Positions 18,051-27,100 of a stretch of DNA of 64,000 nucleotides are shown piece after piece. Position 1 is the stretch's first letter, and each line of letters begins with the position of its first letter. Source of the stretch: Nocardiopsis sp. FIRDI 009. GTDB lineage: Bacteria > Actinomycetota > Actinomycetes > Streptosporangiales > Streptosporangiaceae. The stretch spans positions 310,001 to 374,000 of the forward strand of contig NZ_QPNC01000009.1 of the NCBI RefSeq assembly GCF_003386285.1, read 5' to 3'. A program made the translations under genes and the position numbers. The notes beneath the pieces were generated by a model, which ran no database searches, was not told where the DNA came from, and saw only the letters and a program-made list of their open reading frames with translations.

Positions 18051-19172
18051 GTGACTTTGTCGTCGACAGCTTCCGAGGGCGCGGCCGAGCTGGGCCGCGC
18101 CCTCGCGGCCATCCCCAGTCCCCAGGTGAACTCGATCCCCATCGGTCCGCTGGAGATCCACTTCTACGCCCTGTGCATCCTCGCGGGTGTCATGGTCGCG
18201 GTGCTGTGGAGCGAACGCCGCTGGGCGGCCATGGGCGGCGAGAAGGGCACCATCGTCGACATGGCCGTGTGGGCCGTCATCCTCGGCCTCGTCGGCGGGC
18301 GGCTCTACCACGTCATCAGCGACGCCCAGCTGTACTTCGCGCCCGGCCGCGAACCGATCCGCGCCTTGTTCGTGTGGGAGGGCGGCCTCGGCATCTGGGG
18401 CGCCATCCCCATGGGCGCGCTCGGCGTGTACCTGGTCGCCCGCAAGCGCGGCCTGTCGATGTCCAAGCTGTCCTTCGCCATCGCTCCCGCGCTGGCCCTC
18501 GCCCAGGCCATCGGCCGCTGGGGCAACTACTTCAACCAGGAGCTCTTCGGCCGCCCCACCGACCTGCCGTGGGCCCTGGAGATCTACCCCTACCCCGAGG
18601 GCGGGCTCCGCCAGGGCATGATCCCCGGTGAGACCACCTACCACCCCACGTTCCTCTACGAGTCCCTGTGGACGCTGGGCCTGGCCGTCCTCCTCGCCTA
18701 CCTCGGCCGCCGCTTCGAGGACCGGCTCCAGGGCGGGCGCCTGTTCGCCCTCTACGTCATGGGCTACTGCGCGGGCCGCTTCTGGATCGAGTACATGCGC
18801 ATCGACCCGGCCAACGAGTTCTTCGGCCTGCGTCTGAACAACTGGACCTCCCTCGCGGTCTTCCTCGCCGCCCTGGCCTACTTCGTCTGGGCCGGCCGCC
18901 GCCTCGACTCCTTCTCCAGCGCCGTCGTCCCGCACGGCCACGACGCCGGAACCCAGGTGATCAAGTCCACGGCCGGGGGCGAGACCGCCGGCGACAGCAC
19001 CGTCTACAGCGCCGTGGACACCGACGACGACTCCGAGATCGACTCCGTGACCTCCGACTCCACCGAGGCGGGCACGGAATACCACCCCAGCCCCGAACGA
19101 TCTAGTAGCGAGGGCTCGACGGAGGACGGCGCCGACGACACGGGCGCGAACTCCGAGGCGAAGCCCGACTAG
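18051..19172 (+). CDS. lgt: Prolipoprotein diacylglyceryl transferase
   Basis: A 373-residue multi-span membrane enzyme that attaches diacylglycerol to the lipobox cysteine of prolipoproteins. The family core is visible: VGGRLYHV, WEGGLGIWGA, the signature GRWGNYFNQELFGRP, TYHPTFLYESLW, and GRFWIEYMRIDP near the last helices. A charged Ser/Thr/Asp/Glu tail of about 85 residues follows the last helix and is typical of actinobacterial Lgt. I chose GTG 18051 (GAGAGCAGAG upstream) over GTG 18024. Substrates in this window include LivJ and the DUF3060 lipoprotein. The TAG stop (19170-19172) coincides with a sequence resembling a MITE-like element end. Confidence 0.96.
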   Translation: MTLSSTASEGAAELGRALAAIPSPQVNSIPIGPLEIHFYALCILAGVMVAVLWSERRWAAMGGEKGTIVDMAVWAVILGLVGGRLYHVISDAQLYFAPGREPIRALFVWEGGLGIWGAIPMGALGVYLVARKRGLSMSKLSFAIAPALALAQAIGRWGNYFNQELFGRPTDLPWALEIYPYPEGGLRQGMIPGETTYHPTFLYESLWTLGLAVLLAYLGRRFEDRLQGGRLFALYVMGYCAGRFWIEYMRIDPANEFFGLRLNNWTSLAVFLAALAYFVWAGRRLDSFSSAVVPHGHDAGTQVIKSTAGGETAGDSTVYSAVDTDDDSEIDSVTSDSTEAGTEYHPSPERSSSEGSTEDGADDTGANSEAKPD

Positions 19173-19196
19173 GGCGGGTGCGGCGGATACCGCACA
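19170..19196. repeat. Possible solitary end of the MITE-like family
   Basis: The sequence starting at the lgt stop, TAGGGCGGGTGCGGCGGA, matches the left end of copy A (1233) at about 16 of 18 positions. No matching right end was found nearby, so this could be a decayed copy or chance. Confidence 0.3.
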
Positions 19197-19302
19197 CGAC
19201 CCGGGGCCACCCGCGCGAACGGTCGACCGGACGCATCCGGTCAGACCGTGCGGCGCCCACTTTCCTGTCGAGCAGACCACGGGTTGACGATTGAGAAGGA
19301 CC

Positions 19303-20478
19303 GTGAGCAGAGCTGAGTCCGGCCACCGCCGGAGAAGTCGGCGCGGCGGTCGGCGCCGCACCGAGGAAACCCACGTCGAGGAGTACGCCGAGACCCGGGG
19401 CCACGACGTCGGCCCCGAGGACGACTACGACCCCGACGAGGACTTCTCCGCCGAGTACGGCCACACCCACACCCGCTCCGCGGACACCGTCGCGGGTGCC
19501 GACGGCGTCGAGCCCGCCGACGAGCAGGACACCGCGGCCACCGGACGCCGATCCCGCCGCTCCCGTCGGCGCAGGGACAAGGGCGGCGACCGGAGCGCCG
19601 CCCCCGGCCGACGCGGCGGGGTCGACCGTGTCTCGGCCTTCTCCGCCTCGGCGATCAAGCGCGTCTCGGTGCTGGGCGACCGACCCAACCAGATCGTGTA
19701 CACACTCGCCGAGCAGAGCAGGCGCAAGCGCGGCACCGCCGTCCTGGGCGTCCTCATGGGCGCCTTCGGCGTCGCCCTGGTCGCCCTCCTCGGCCTGCTG
19801 ATCTACCAGCTGTTCAGCCCGACCCAGGGCGCCATCGCCCACGGCGAGCAGAGCATCGTCGCCCCGCCCGAGGGGCACGGCACGCTCACCCCCGAGCAGT
19901 TCCTGTTCGGAGCCAACCTCGAGGACACCTTCGGCCCCATCAACGGGCGCCCCGAGGGCGCCGAGCCGATGACCGAGGAGGCCGTCTTCGGCGACGCCGA
20001 GGAGGTCGAGGTCAACGGGATGGAGCTGTCCCTGGCCGAGGGGCGCGTCACCGAGTCGTGCACCTCGCTCGTGTGGGGTGAGGACCTCGGCCAGAGCCTG
20101 ATCGACGCCAACTGCTCCAGCGCCGCCACCGGCGTCTACACCGACCCGGACGAGGAGTACGTCGCCCAGGTCACCCTGTTCGACCTGGTCGACGCCGAGG
20201 GAGCCACCCGGGTCGCCGAGGCGCTGGACCCGAACAACGCCGAGACCGGCGCCGGGTTCCTGCTCGCCGACACCGGTGACGTGCCCGGCCTGGAGGAGGG
20301 CTTCAGCCAGGCGTCCACCCAGGTGATGGGCCACTACCTGGCCGTGTTCTGGGTCGCGCGCACCGACGGTTCCCCGCCCGGCGACGACACGGACATGGCG
20401 TCCGTGCGCGTGGCGGCGATGGACACCGTGCTCCTGCCCTACGAGGAGGTCGTCGCCAGGAGCCAGGCGGAGGAATGA
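19303..20478 (+). CDS. Membrane-anchored protein of unknown function (paralogue 1)
   Basis: A 391-residue protein with a long charged cytoplasmic N-terminus (Arg clusters alternating with Asp/Glu, about residues 1-140), one transmembrane helix (about 145-168) and an extracytoplasmic domain of about 220 residues. The domain contains CTSLVWGEDLGQSLIDANC, LFDLVDAEGA, GAGFLLADTGD and GHYLAVFWVARTDG. The same landmarks in the same order occur in the next gene, so they are paralogues. The two cysteines of the first motif are conserved in both and could form a disulfide. GTG 19303 follows GAGAAGGA. I do not recognise the family; a surface or cell-envelope role is only inferred. Confidence 0.8.
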   Translation: MSRAESGHRRRSRRGGRRRTEETHVEEYAETRGHDVGPEDDYDPDEDFSAEYGHTHTRSADTVAGADGVEPADEQDTAATGRRSRRSRRRRDKGGDRSAAPGRRGGVDRVSAFSASAIKRVSVLGDRPNQIVYTLAEQSRRKRGTAVLGVLMGAFGVALVALLGLLIYQLFSPTQGAIAHGEQSIVAPPEGHGTLTPEQFLFGANLEDTFGPINGRPEGAEPMTEEAVFGDAEEVEVNGMELSLAEGRVTESCTSLVWGEDLGQSLIDANCSSAATGVYTDPDEEYVAQVTLFDLVDAEGATRVAEALDPNNAETGAGFLLADTGDVPGLEEGFSQASTQVMGHYLAVFWVARTDGSPPGDDTDMASVRVAAMDTVLLPYEEVVARSQAEE

Positions 20479-20534
20479 TCCCGGTCAGGGGGTGTCGGGC
20501 GCCCCGATAGGATCTCGGACGGATCGACCCGCGC

Positions 20535-20556
20535 GGGGGCGCCCACGGGCGCCCCC
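20535..20556 (+). terminator. Hairpin between the paralogous pair
   Basis: Perfect inverted repeat GGGGGCGCCC / GGGCGCCCCC with a 2-nt spacer. It lies downstream of paralogue 1 and about 20 bp after a TAGGAT box (20508), so it could be a terminator or a leader hairpin of paralogue 2. Confidence 0.45.
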
Positions 20557-20648
20557 ACGTCATCCGGTGGGCCGGTGTCCACGCACCCGGCCGGACCCCT
20601 GGGCGCGGACCGCGATCCGTCCGTCGACGTCCACACTTTCGAGGCCCG

Positions 20649-21728
20649 ATGTACCCGGAACCGAACAGGCGAGCCCTCCCCGGGAGCGCCGCGCAAGAAC
20701 CAGTCCAACGGACCGAGCCCGACCCGGAGCGGAGCCGCGGGGGCGAGGGGGGCCGCCACGGTGAGCCGGACGGGCGCGGCGCGCGGTCCGGTGGCCGCCG
20801 CCGCGGGGGCGGTCGGCGCAAACGGGGCCCGCGCCGCCGCGGCCCCCTCCTGGTCGTCATCCTGGCCGTCGTGGTGGTCCTGGCGCTCCTCGCCGTCGGC
20901 GCCGTGTTCTACCTCCGCTCCTCCGACGAGGGGGGAGCGGACGCGGCCCCGGTCCAGACGCGCCCGGCCGTGTACCGGATCGTCGACACCGGCCGCATGA
21001 ACGACGTGCTGGCCTCCCGCGAGGTCGACAGCCTCCCCCTCAACGAGGGTGAGCTGTTCGAGCGCAACAACACCGAGATCTCCAGCCAGAGCATCGACTT
21101 CACCCTGCGGGACGCGGACCTGACCGACGACTGCTCGTCGGCCGTGTGGGGCCAGGAGCTGACCCAGGCCGTGGCGGACGCCGACTGCACCCAGGTCGGC
21201 CGAGCCACCTACGTGTCGGACACCTACTTCGGCGTCACCGCCGTGTTCAACCTCGCCGACGTCGACGCCAGCCGCCAGCTCGCCGCCGCCATGTCCGACC
21301 CCGAGGAGGAGACGGGGGAGGACACGGCCGCCGCCCGCGGATTCGTGCTCGCCCCGTCCGGCGCGGCCCCCTTCGACCGCCTCGGTGAGGGGTACAGCGC
21401 CAGCGACGCGATCATCAGCGGCCACTACCTCGTCGTGGTCTGGGTCCAGTCCACCGACTCCGAGTCGGTGGAGGACCGCGTCAGCCTCGCGGGCCCGCTC
21501 GTGGCCCTGGCCAACTTCCGCGATCCGCTCTACCGGCGCATGGTCCAGCTCGACGACGGCTCCGACGAGGGCACCGGCGGCACCGGGCAGACCGACGGTA
21601 CCGGGCAGACCGGCACGGAGGGCGGCGGCGCCGGCCGGACGGACACCGGACAGACCGGGGGGACGGGACAGACGGGCACCGGCACCACCGCAACGACCGA
21701 CCCCGACGGCATCACCGGAACCGACTAG
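20649..21728 (+). CDS. Membrane-anchored protein of unknown function (paralogue 2)
   Basis: A 359-residue paralogue of the preceding gene. It has a basic Arg/Gly-rich cytoplasmic N-terminus (1-66), a transmembrane helix (about 67-88), an extracytoplasmic domain, and a low-complexity Gly/Thr tail (about residues 305-359) with repeated GTGQT. Shared landmarks are CSSAVWGQELTQAVADADC, FNLADVDAS, RGFVLAPSG and GHYLVVVWVQSTDS. The Gly/Thr tail, absent in paralogue 1, may be a wall-spanning or flexible region. ATG 20649 is the first good start; ribosome-binding is weak. Function unknown. Confidence 0.8.
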   Translation: MYPEPNRRALPGSAAQEPVQRTEPDPERSRGGEGGRHGEPDGRGARSGGRRRGGGRRKRGPRRRGPLLVVILAVVVVLALLAVGAVFYLRSSDEGGADAAPVQTRPAVYRIVDTGRMNDVLASREVDSLPLNEGELFERNNTEISSQSIDFTLRDADLTDDCSSAVWGQELTQAVADADCTQVGRATYVSDTYFGVTAVFNLADVDASRQLAAAMSDPEEETGEDTAAARGFVLAPSGAAPFDRLGEGYSASDAIISGHYLVVVWVQSTDSESVEDRVSLAGPLVALANFRDPLYRRMVQLDDGSDEGTGGTGQTDGTGQTGTEGGGAGRTDTGQTGGTGQTGTGTTATTDPDGITGTD

Positions 21729-21766
21729 GACACCCGCCCGGGGGTGCGCCCCCGGGCTCCGTGTCC
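21728..21766. terminator. Bidirectional terminator between convergent genes
   Basis: A two-part stem: GGACAC pairs with GTGTCC and GCCCGGGGG with CCCCCGGGC around a TGCG loop. It lies between paralogue 2 (+) and the BpsA-like gene (-) and can serve both. Confidence 0.7.
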
Positions 21767-21803
21767 TCCGGGTCCGTCGCCGCGCCCCGGCCGCCACGCC
21801 CCG

Positions 21804-23570
21804 CTAGCCGGACTCCACCCGCCCGACCAGGTCCCGGACCACACCGGGCAGCTCCGCCCACCGGTGGTCGGGCAGGTCCAGCGCCGTGTGCCCCGCCAAC
21901 CACGCCGGAGCCGCGGCCACCGCGTGCCGCGACGTGCGCTTGTTGATCGGGGTGCCCATCCACGCCGCGACCTCGGTCAGCCCGCCGCGCAGCGTCGCCC
22001 GGAGCATCCCGTGCGCGCGCTCCTGCACGTGGGCGAGCAACCGGTCCGCCGCCGTGGCCGCCTCCGCGCGCCGGGTGAACCGCACCGCCGTCAGGTTCCG
22101 GGCCCCGAACCCCCGCAGGAAACGCACCTCGAACCGCGGCTCCACCATCGCCCGCAGCGCCCGCTGTCCCGCCTGGTCGCGCACGGCCGCCGAAGCCGAC
22201 GGCACCAGCGCGTACACGGTGTCCGAGGCCGCCGCCAGGGCCGCCCGGCCCACCAGACGCTCCCACCCGCCGGTGAGGTTGACCACCGCGTGCTCCGTCG
22301 CCGACGTGGGCGCCGTCACCCACGTCGACAGCCGGATCCGCCCGGCCCCCGCCGCGCCGCCCATGTCCGTGGGCCACTCGCCCACCAGGGTCAGCGCCCG
22401 CGCGTCCACCCCGCCGTCCAGGTCGTCGAGCACCGCTCCGACCACGGCGTCCGCGCGTTCGGCGTCCAGGCCGCCCCGCGCCTCCTTGGCGTTGACGCCC
22501 TGGCTGTACACGCGCGAGGCGTCCCCCGACGGGGCGGGCGCGGTACGCGACAGCGGCCGCAGCACGTACAGGTCCGAGGCGGCGCCGATCGACTCCGCGC
22601 CGTGGTACCGGTTGAAGTCGGGCCAGACCGCCTCGATCAGCAGGTCCATCCGCACCATCCGCGCCTGCGTCGCCGCCGCCAGTCGCGGGGTGGTCTCACT
22701 GGCCCCGTAGGCCACCAGCACACGTCCCCGGCGGGGATCGGCCATCCCCTCCAACCCGCGTCGCACGAACAGCTCCACCCCGTCCGGGGTGTACGGCGGG
22801 TCGGTGAAGACCAGGTCGGCGCCGCCGCGCAGCGGCGACGGCAGCCCCAGCCGCAGGTCCGCGAAGTGCGTCCGCACCGCCAGCCCCTCCCGTTCGGCCA
22901 CCGCGTCGATGTGGGCCAACACACGCTCGTCCACGTCCACGACCTCGGCGCGCGCCCTCGGGCACACCAGGGTCACCGCCAGCGCGGTCAGGTCGTGGTC
23001 GCCCACGCACAACAGCATCCGGTCGTCGAGGTCGAACCGGGTGCTCAGGAACAGCGCGCGCCGCAGCGCCGTCTCCGCCGTCGCCGCCACGTGGTCCAGG
23101 TTCGGGTCGGAGGAGGGGCCCTCACGCACGGCCCGGGCCAGGATCGCGCCCGCCCGCGCGTGCCGGGGGAGCAGGTGGGCCACGGGATCGGCGAGTTCGT
23201 CGGCGGCGGCGCCCCGGTACTCGGAGGGGGCGACCAGACGCACCCTGCGCCGCCCGTCGCCGGTCTCGGTGTCCAGCTCCCCGGCCTCGTCCAACTCCCT
23301 GAGCGCGGCCGCCACCACCGCGTGGGCGACCCCGCTGGCGCGCACGAGGTCGTTGGCGGTCCACCACCGCCCGTCCGAGAGCAGGGCGAGGACCCGCCGG
23401 ACCCGGGGCGCGTCCACGCCCTGGTCGAGCAGCAGCCGCAGGGCCGCCTGCGGCAGTGGCTGCGGTGTCTGGGAGGTGACCGAAACCGGTGACCGTGGGG
23501 AGTGGGCGGTGGGGTGCGCGTGGGCGGCACCGGGGTGGTCCGGGCCGGGGGAAGTCGGGTGTCCTGCCAT
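21804..23570 (-). CDS. BpsA-like (branched polyamine synthase/DUF43) protein with winged-helix and extra C-terminal region
   Basis: A 588-residue protein. After a low-complexity start, residues ~38-115 form a predicted winged helix (DGRWWTANDLVRASGV). Residues ~160-345 form a Rossmann aminopropyltransferase/methyltransferase-like fold with LLCVGDHDLTALAV (190-193 GDHD), EVVDVDERVLAHI and LVFTDPPYTPDG (257-261 DPPYT). This matches N4-bis(aminopropyl)spermidine synthase BpsA, whose catalytic motif I recall as GDDD; the middle Asp here is His192. About 240 C-terminal residues have no counterpart I recognise. Transfer of an aminopropyl group from decarboxylated SAM is the family reaction, but substrate here is unknown. 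ATG 23570 is the likely start. It is the only gene on this strand between 9503 and 31434 and converges on paralogue 2. Confidence 0.72.
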   Translation of the reverse strand: MAGHPTSPGPDHPGAAHAHPTAHSPRSPVSVTSQTPQPLPQAALRLLLDQGVDAPRVRRVLALLSDGRWWTANDLVRASGVAHAVVAAALRELDEAGELDTETGDGRRRVRLVAPSEYRGAAADELADPVAHLLPRHARAGAILARAVREGPSSDPNLDHVAATAETALRRALFLSTRFDLDDRMLLCVGDHDLTALAVTLVCPRARAEVVDVDERVLAHIDAVAEREGLAVRTHFADLRLGLPSPLRGGADLVFTDPPYTPDGVELFVRRGLEGMADPRRGRVLVAYGASETTPRLAAATQARMVRMDLLIEAVWPDFNRYHGAESIGAASDLYVLRPLSRTAPAPSGDASRVYSQGVNAKEARGGLDAERADAVVGAVLDDLDGGVDARALTLVGEWPTDMGGAAGAGRIRLSTWVTAPTSATEHAVVNLTGGWERLVGRAALAAASDTVYALVPSASAAVRDQAGQRALRAMVEPRFEVRFLRGFGARNLTAVRFTRRAEAATAADRLLAHVQERAHGMLRATLRGGLTEVAAWMGTPINKRTSRHAVAAAPAWLAGHTALDLPDHRWAELPGVVRDLVGRVESG

Positions 23571-24152
23571 GCCCCGATCGTCCCACGTACCGGAGGCGGG
23601 GATGGAATCGCTGGTCAGGGCGGTTCGGGGTAGATGAGGGAGATATCACTCACGGGTGGGCGGAGCACCCCTTGGAGGTGGCGTTAACACCGGGGTAATG
23701 TGGGTGTGCGGAGCGCCATGTTCACGTTCTGATGTGGAGGGGACCCGGCCACCAGTCGGGGTTTAATCCACTTTGGGAGGTTTAGTCGGGTTCCCAGGTG
23801 GAACAACGGCTAGGCCAGCTCTCATCGGAGAAACCTCTCCGAGAGGGACCCGTGCCGCCTCTCGGAAGGAGGCCCAGCCCCGGAGCGAGGGCGCGCCGCG
23901 GCTCCACCTGGTCTAGACCTGCGATTCGCATCGCGGCTGGACCGGCATGTATAAGAGAACCTGCCCGAACACGGGCGACCCTCCGCCGCCGCGGTCACGA
24001 GGACGTGACCGCCCCGACGGTAGCGGACAGGGACGCCCCGCACACGGGAACCGGCCGCAACCCGGCCACACAACGTAAATCTCGACGCAGCAGGGCCAAT
24101 GTCGTCCCGGATGCGCTTTTCACGAAGCCGACGAAAGACGACAGGAGGGTAG
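23571..24152 (+). other. Long non-coding leader/promoter region of gltB
   Basis: These 582 bp hold no convincing gene. A GTTAAC-n5-GGTAAT arrangement at 23683-23699 resembles weak GlnR half-sites. A pair of mutually exclusive hairpins lies at 23826-23865. A TATAAG -10-like box at 23950-23955 has a TTCGCA -35-like box 19 bp upstream. The base composition is less GC-rich than the genes around 23700-23810. The BpsA-like gene is divergent, so promoters for both directions must lie here. Confidence 0.5.
23826..23865 (+). promoter_or_regulatory. Mutually exclusive hairpins in the gltB upstream region
   Basis: Hairpin 1 pairs CGGAGA (23826-23831) with TCTCCG (23836-23841) around an AACC loop. Hairpin 2 pairs CCGAGAGG (23839-23846) with CCTCTCGG (23858-23865). 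They share bases 23839-23841 and so cannot form together, as in attenuators and riboswitches. Whether this region is transcribed is unknown. Confidence 0.4.
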
Positions 24153-27100
24153 ATGCCTGCTGCTCAGGTGCGGCGTTCGTCCGTCCGAACGAACGCGGAA
24201 ACCACGTCCCAGGGCCTGTACGACCCCGCCTTCGAGCACGACGCCTGCGGTGTGGGCTTCGTCGCCGACCTCACCGGCCGCCGCAGCCACGACATCGTCC
24301 AGAAGGCGCTCACCGTCCTGCGCAACCTCGACCACCGGGGCGCCTCCGGGGCCGACCCCGACGACGGCGACGGCGCGGGCATCCTCACCCAGATCCCGCA
24401 CGAGCTCTACACCGAGGTCTGCGACTTCGACCTGCCCGAAGCGGGCGCCTACGCCACCGGCATCGCCTTCCTGCCCGTCGACGCCGCCGAGCGCGCCGAC
24501 ACCGTCGCGCGCATCAACGCCATCGTCGCCGACGAGGGCCTGACCGTCCTCGGCTGGCGCGAACTGCCCTTCGAACCGCAGTACAGCGGCCCCGCCGCCC
24601 GCGCGGCCATGCCCTCCTTCGGCCAGCTCTTCATCGCCGGCCGCCAGGGCACCCCCACCGAGGGCCTCACCGGCATCGCCCTGGAACGCTACGCCTACTG
24701 CGTCCGCAAGCGTGCCGAACACGAGACCGACGTCTACTTCCCGAGCCTGTCCCCGCGCACCATCGCCTACAAGGGCATGCTCACCACCCCGCAGCTGGAG
24801 CCGTTCTTCCCCGACCTGTCCGACCGGCGCTACACCTCCGGCCTGGCCCTGGTCCACTCCCGGTTCTCCACCAACACGTTCCCGTCCTGGCCGCTGGCCC
24901 ACCCGTTCCGCTACGTCGCGCACAACGGCGAGATCAACACCGTCAAGGGCAACCGGAACATGATGCGGGCGCGCGAGGCCAAGCTCGCCACCGACCTCAT
25001 CCCCGGCGACCTCGACCGGATCTTCCCCATCGTCGACCCCGACGACTCCGACACCGCCTCGTTCGACGACGCCCTCGAACTGCTCCACCTGGGCGGGCGT
25101 TCGCTGCCGCACGCGGTGCTCATGATGATCCCCGAACCCTGGGAGAACCACACCGAGATGGACCCGGCCGTCCGGGCCTTCTACGAGTTCCACTCCACCC
25201 TCATGGAGCCCTGGGACGGACCCGCCTCGGTGTCCTTCACCGACGGCACCGTCGTCGGCGCCGTCCTGGACCGCAACGGCCTGCGCCCAGGCCGCTACTG
25301 GGTCACCGACGACGGCCTCGTCGTCCTGGCCAGCGAAGCCGGCGTCCTCGACATCGACCCGGCCAACGTCGTCCGCAAGGGACGCCTCCAGCCCGGCCGC
25401 ATCTTCGTCGTCGACACCGCCCAGGGGCGGATCATCGAGGACGAGGAGATCAAGGCCGAACTCGCCGCCGAACACCCCTACCAGGAGTGGATCGACTCCG
25501 GCCTCGTCCGCCTCGGCGACCTGCCCGACGCCGAACCCACCCCGGTCGCCGAACTCAACCTCGCCCAGCAGGTGTTCGGCTACACCGAGGAGGAACTGCG
25601 CGTCATCCTCACCCCGATGGCCCGCACCGGCGCCGAACCCATCGGATCCATGGGCACCGACACCCCCGTCGCCGCCCTCTCCGACCGCTCGCGCCAGCTC
25701 TTCGACTACTTCTCGCAGAACTTCGCGCAGGTCACCAACCCGCCGCTGGACGCCATCCGCGAGGAGATGGTCACCAGCCTCAACACCCTGCTCGGCGCCG
25801 AGGGCAACCTCCTCAAGGCCGAGGTGGGCGACACCCGGCGCCTCGTCCTGCCCACACCCGTGGTCGACCAGGCCCAGCTCGCCGCCATCGTCCAGGCCGG
25901 AACCACCAACCCGGCCCTGCGCACCTTCACCGTCGACGGCACCTACCCCGTCGACGGCGGCGGCGACGCGCTCTCCGCCCGCCTCGACCAGATCAACGCC
26001 GAGGTGTCCCAGGCCATCGCCGACGGCGCCCACATCCTCGTGCTCAGCGACCGCCGCGCCGACGCCGCCCGCGCGCCCATCCCGTCGCTGCTGCTCACCG
26101 GCTCCGTCCACCACCACCTCGTCCGCGAGAAGACCCGCACCGAGGTCGGCCTCCTCGTCGAGGCCGCCGACGTGCGCGAATGCCACCACGTCGCGCTCCT
26201 GGTCGGCTACGGCGCCTCCGCCGTCAACCCGTACCTGGCCCTGGCCACCGTCCGGGACCTCGTCGAACGCGGCGTCATCGGCGGCATCGACGCCGACCAG
26301 GCCGTCGCCAACACCGTCAAGGCGTTCGGCAAGGGCGTCCTGAAGATCATGTCCAAGATCGGCGTGTCCACGGTCAGCTCCTACACCGGTGCGCAGATCT
26401 TCGAGGCCCTCGGCCTCGGCCAGGAGGTCATCGACCGGTGCTTCACCGGCACCACCTCCCGCCTGGGCGGCGTCGGCTTCGACGTCCTCGCCGAAGAGGT
26501 CGCCATCCGCCACCGCCGCGCCCACACCGCCAACCCCAACGCCCACCGGCGCCTGGAGGTCGGCGGCGAGTACCAGTGGCGCCGCGAGGGCGAACCGCAC
26601 CTGTTCAACCCCGAGACCGTCTTCAAGCTCCAGCACTCCACCCGCACCCGCCGGTACGAGATCTTCAAGGAGTACACCTCCAAGGTCGACGACCAGGCCG
26701 AGAAGCTCATGACCCTGCGCGGCCTCTTCCGCCTCAAGGAGGGCGTGCGCGAACCCGTCCCGATCGACGAGGTCGAGCCCGTCTCCGCCATCGTCAAGCG
26801 CTTCTCCACCGGCGCCATGTCCTACGGCTCCATCTCCGCCGAGGCGCACGAGACCCTCGCCATCGCGATGAACCGCCTCGGTGGCAAGTCCAACACCGGC
26901 GAGGGCGGCGAGGACCCGGCGCGCTTCACCCGCGACGCCAACGGCGACCTGCGCCGCAGCGCCATCAAGCAGGTGGCCTCCGGCCGCTTCGGCGTCACCT
27001 CGCACTACCTGTCCAACGCCGACGACATCCAGATCAAGATGGCCCAGGGCGCCAAGCCCGGCGAGGGCGGCCAGCTGCCCGGCCACAAGGTCTACCCGTG

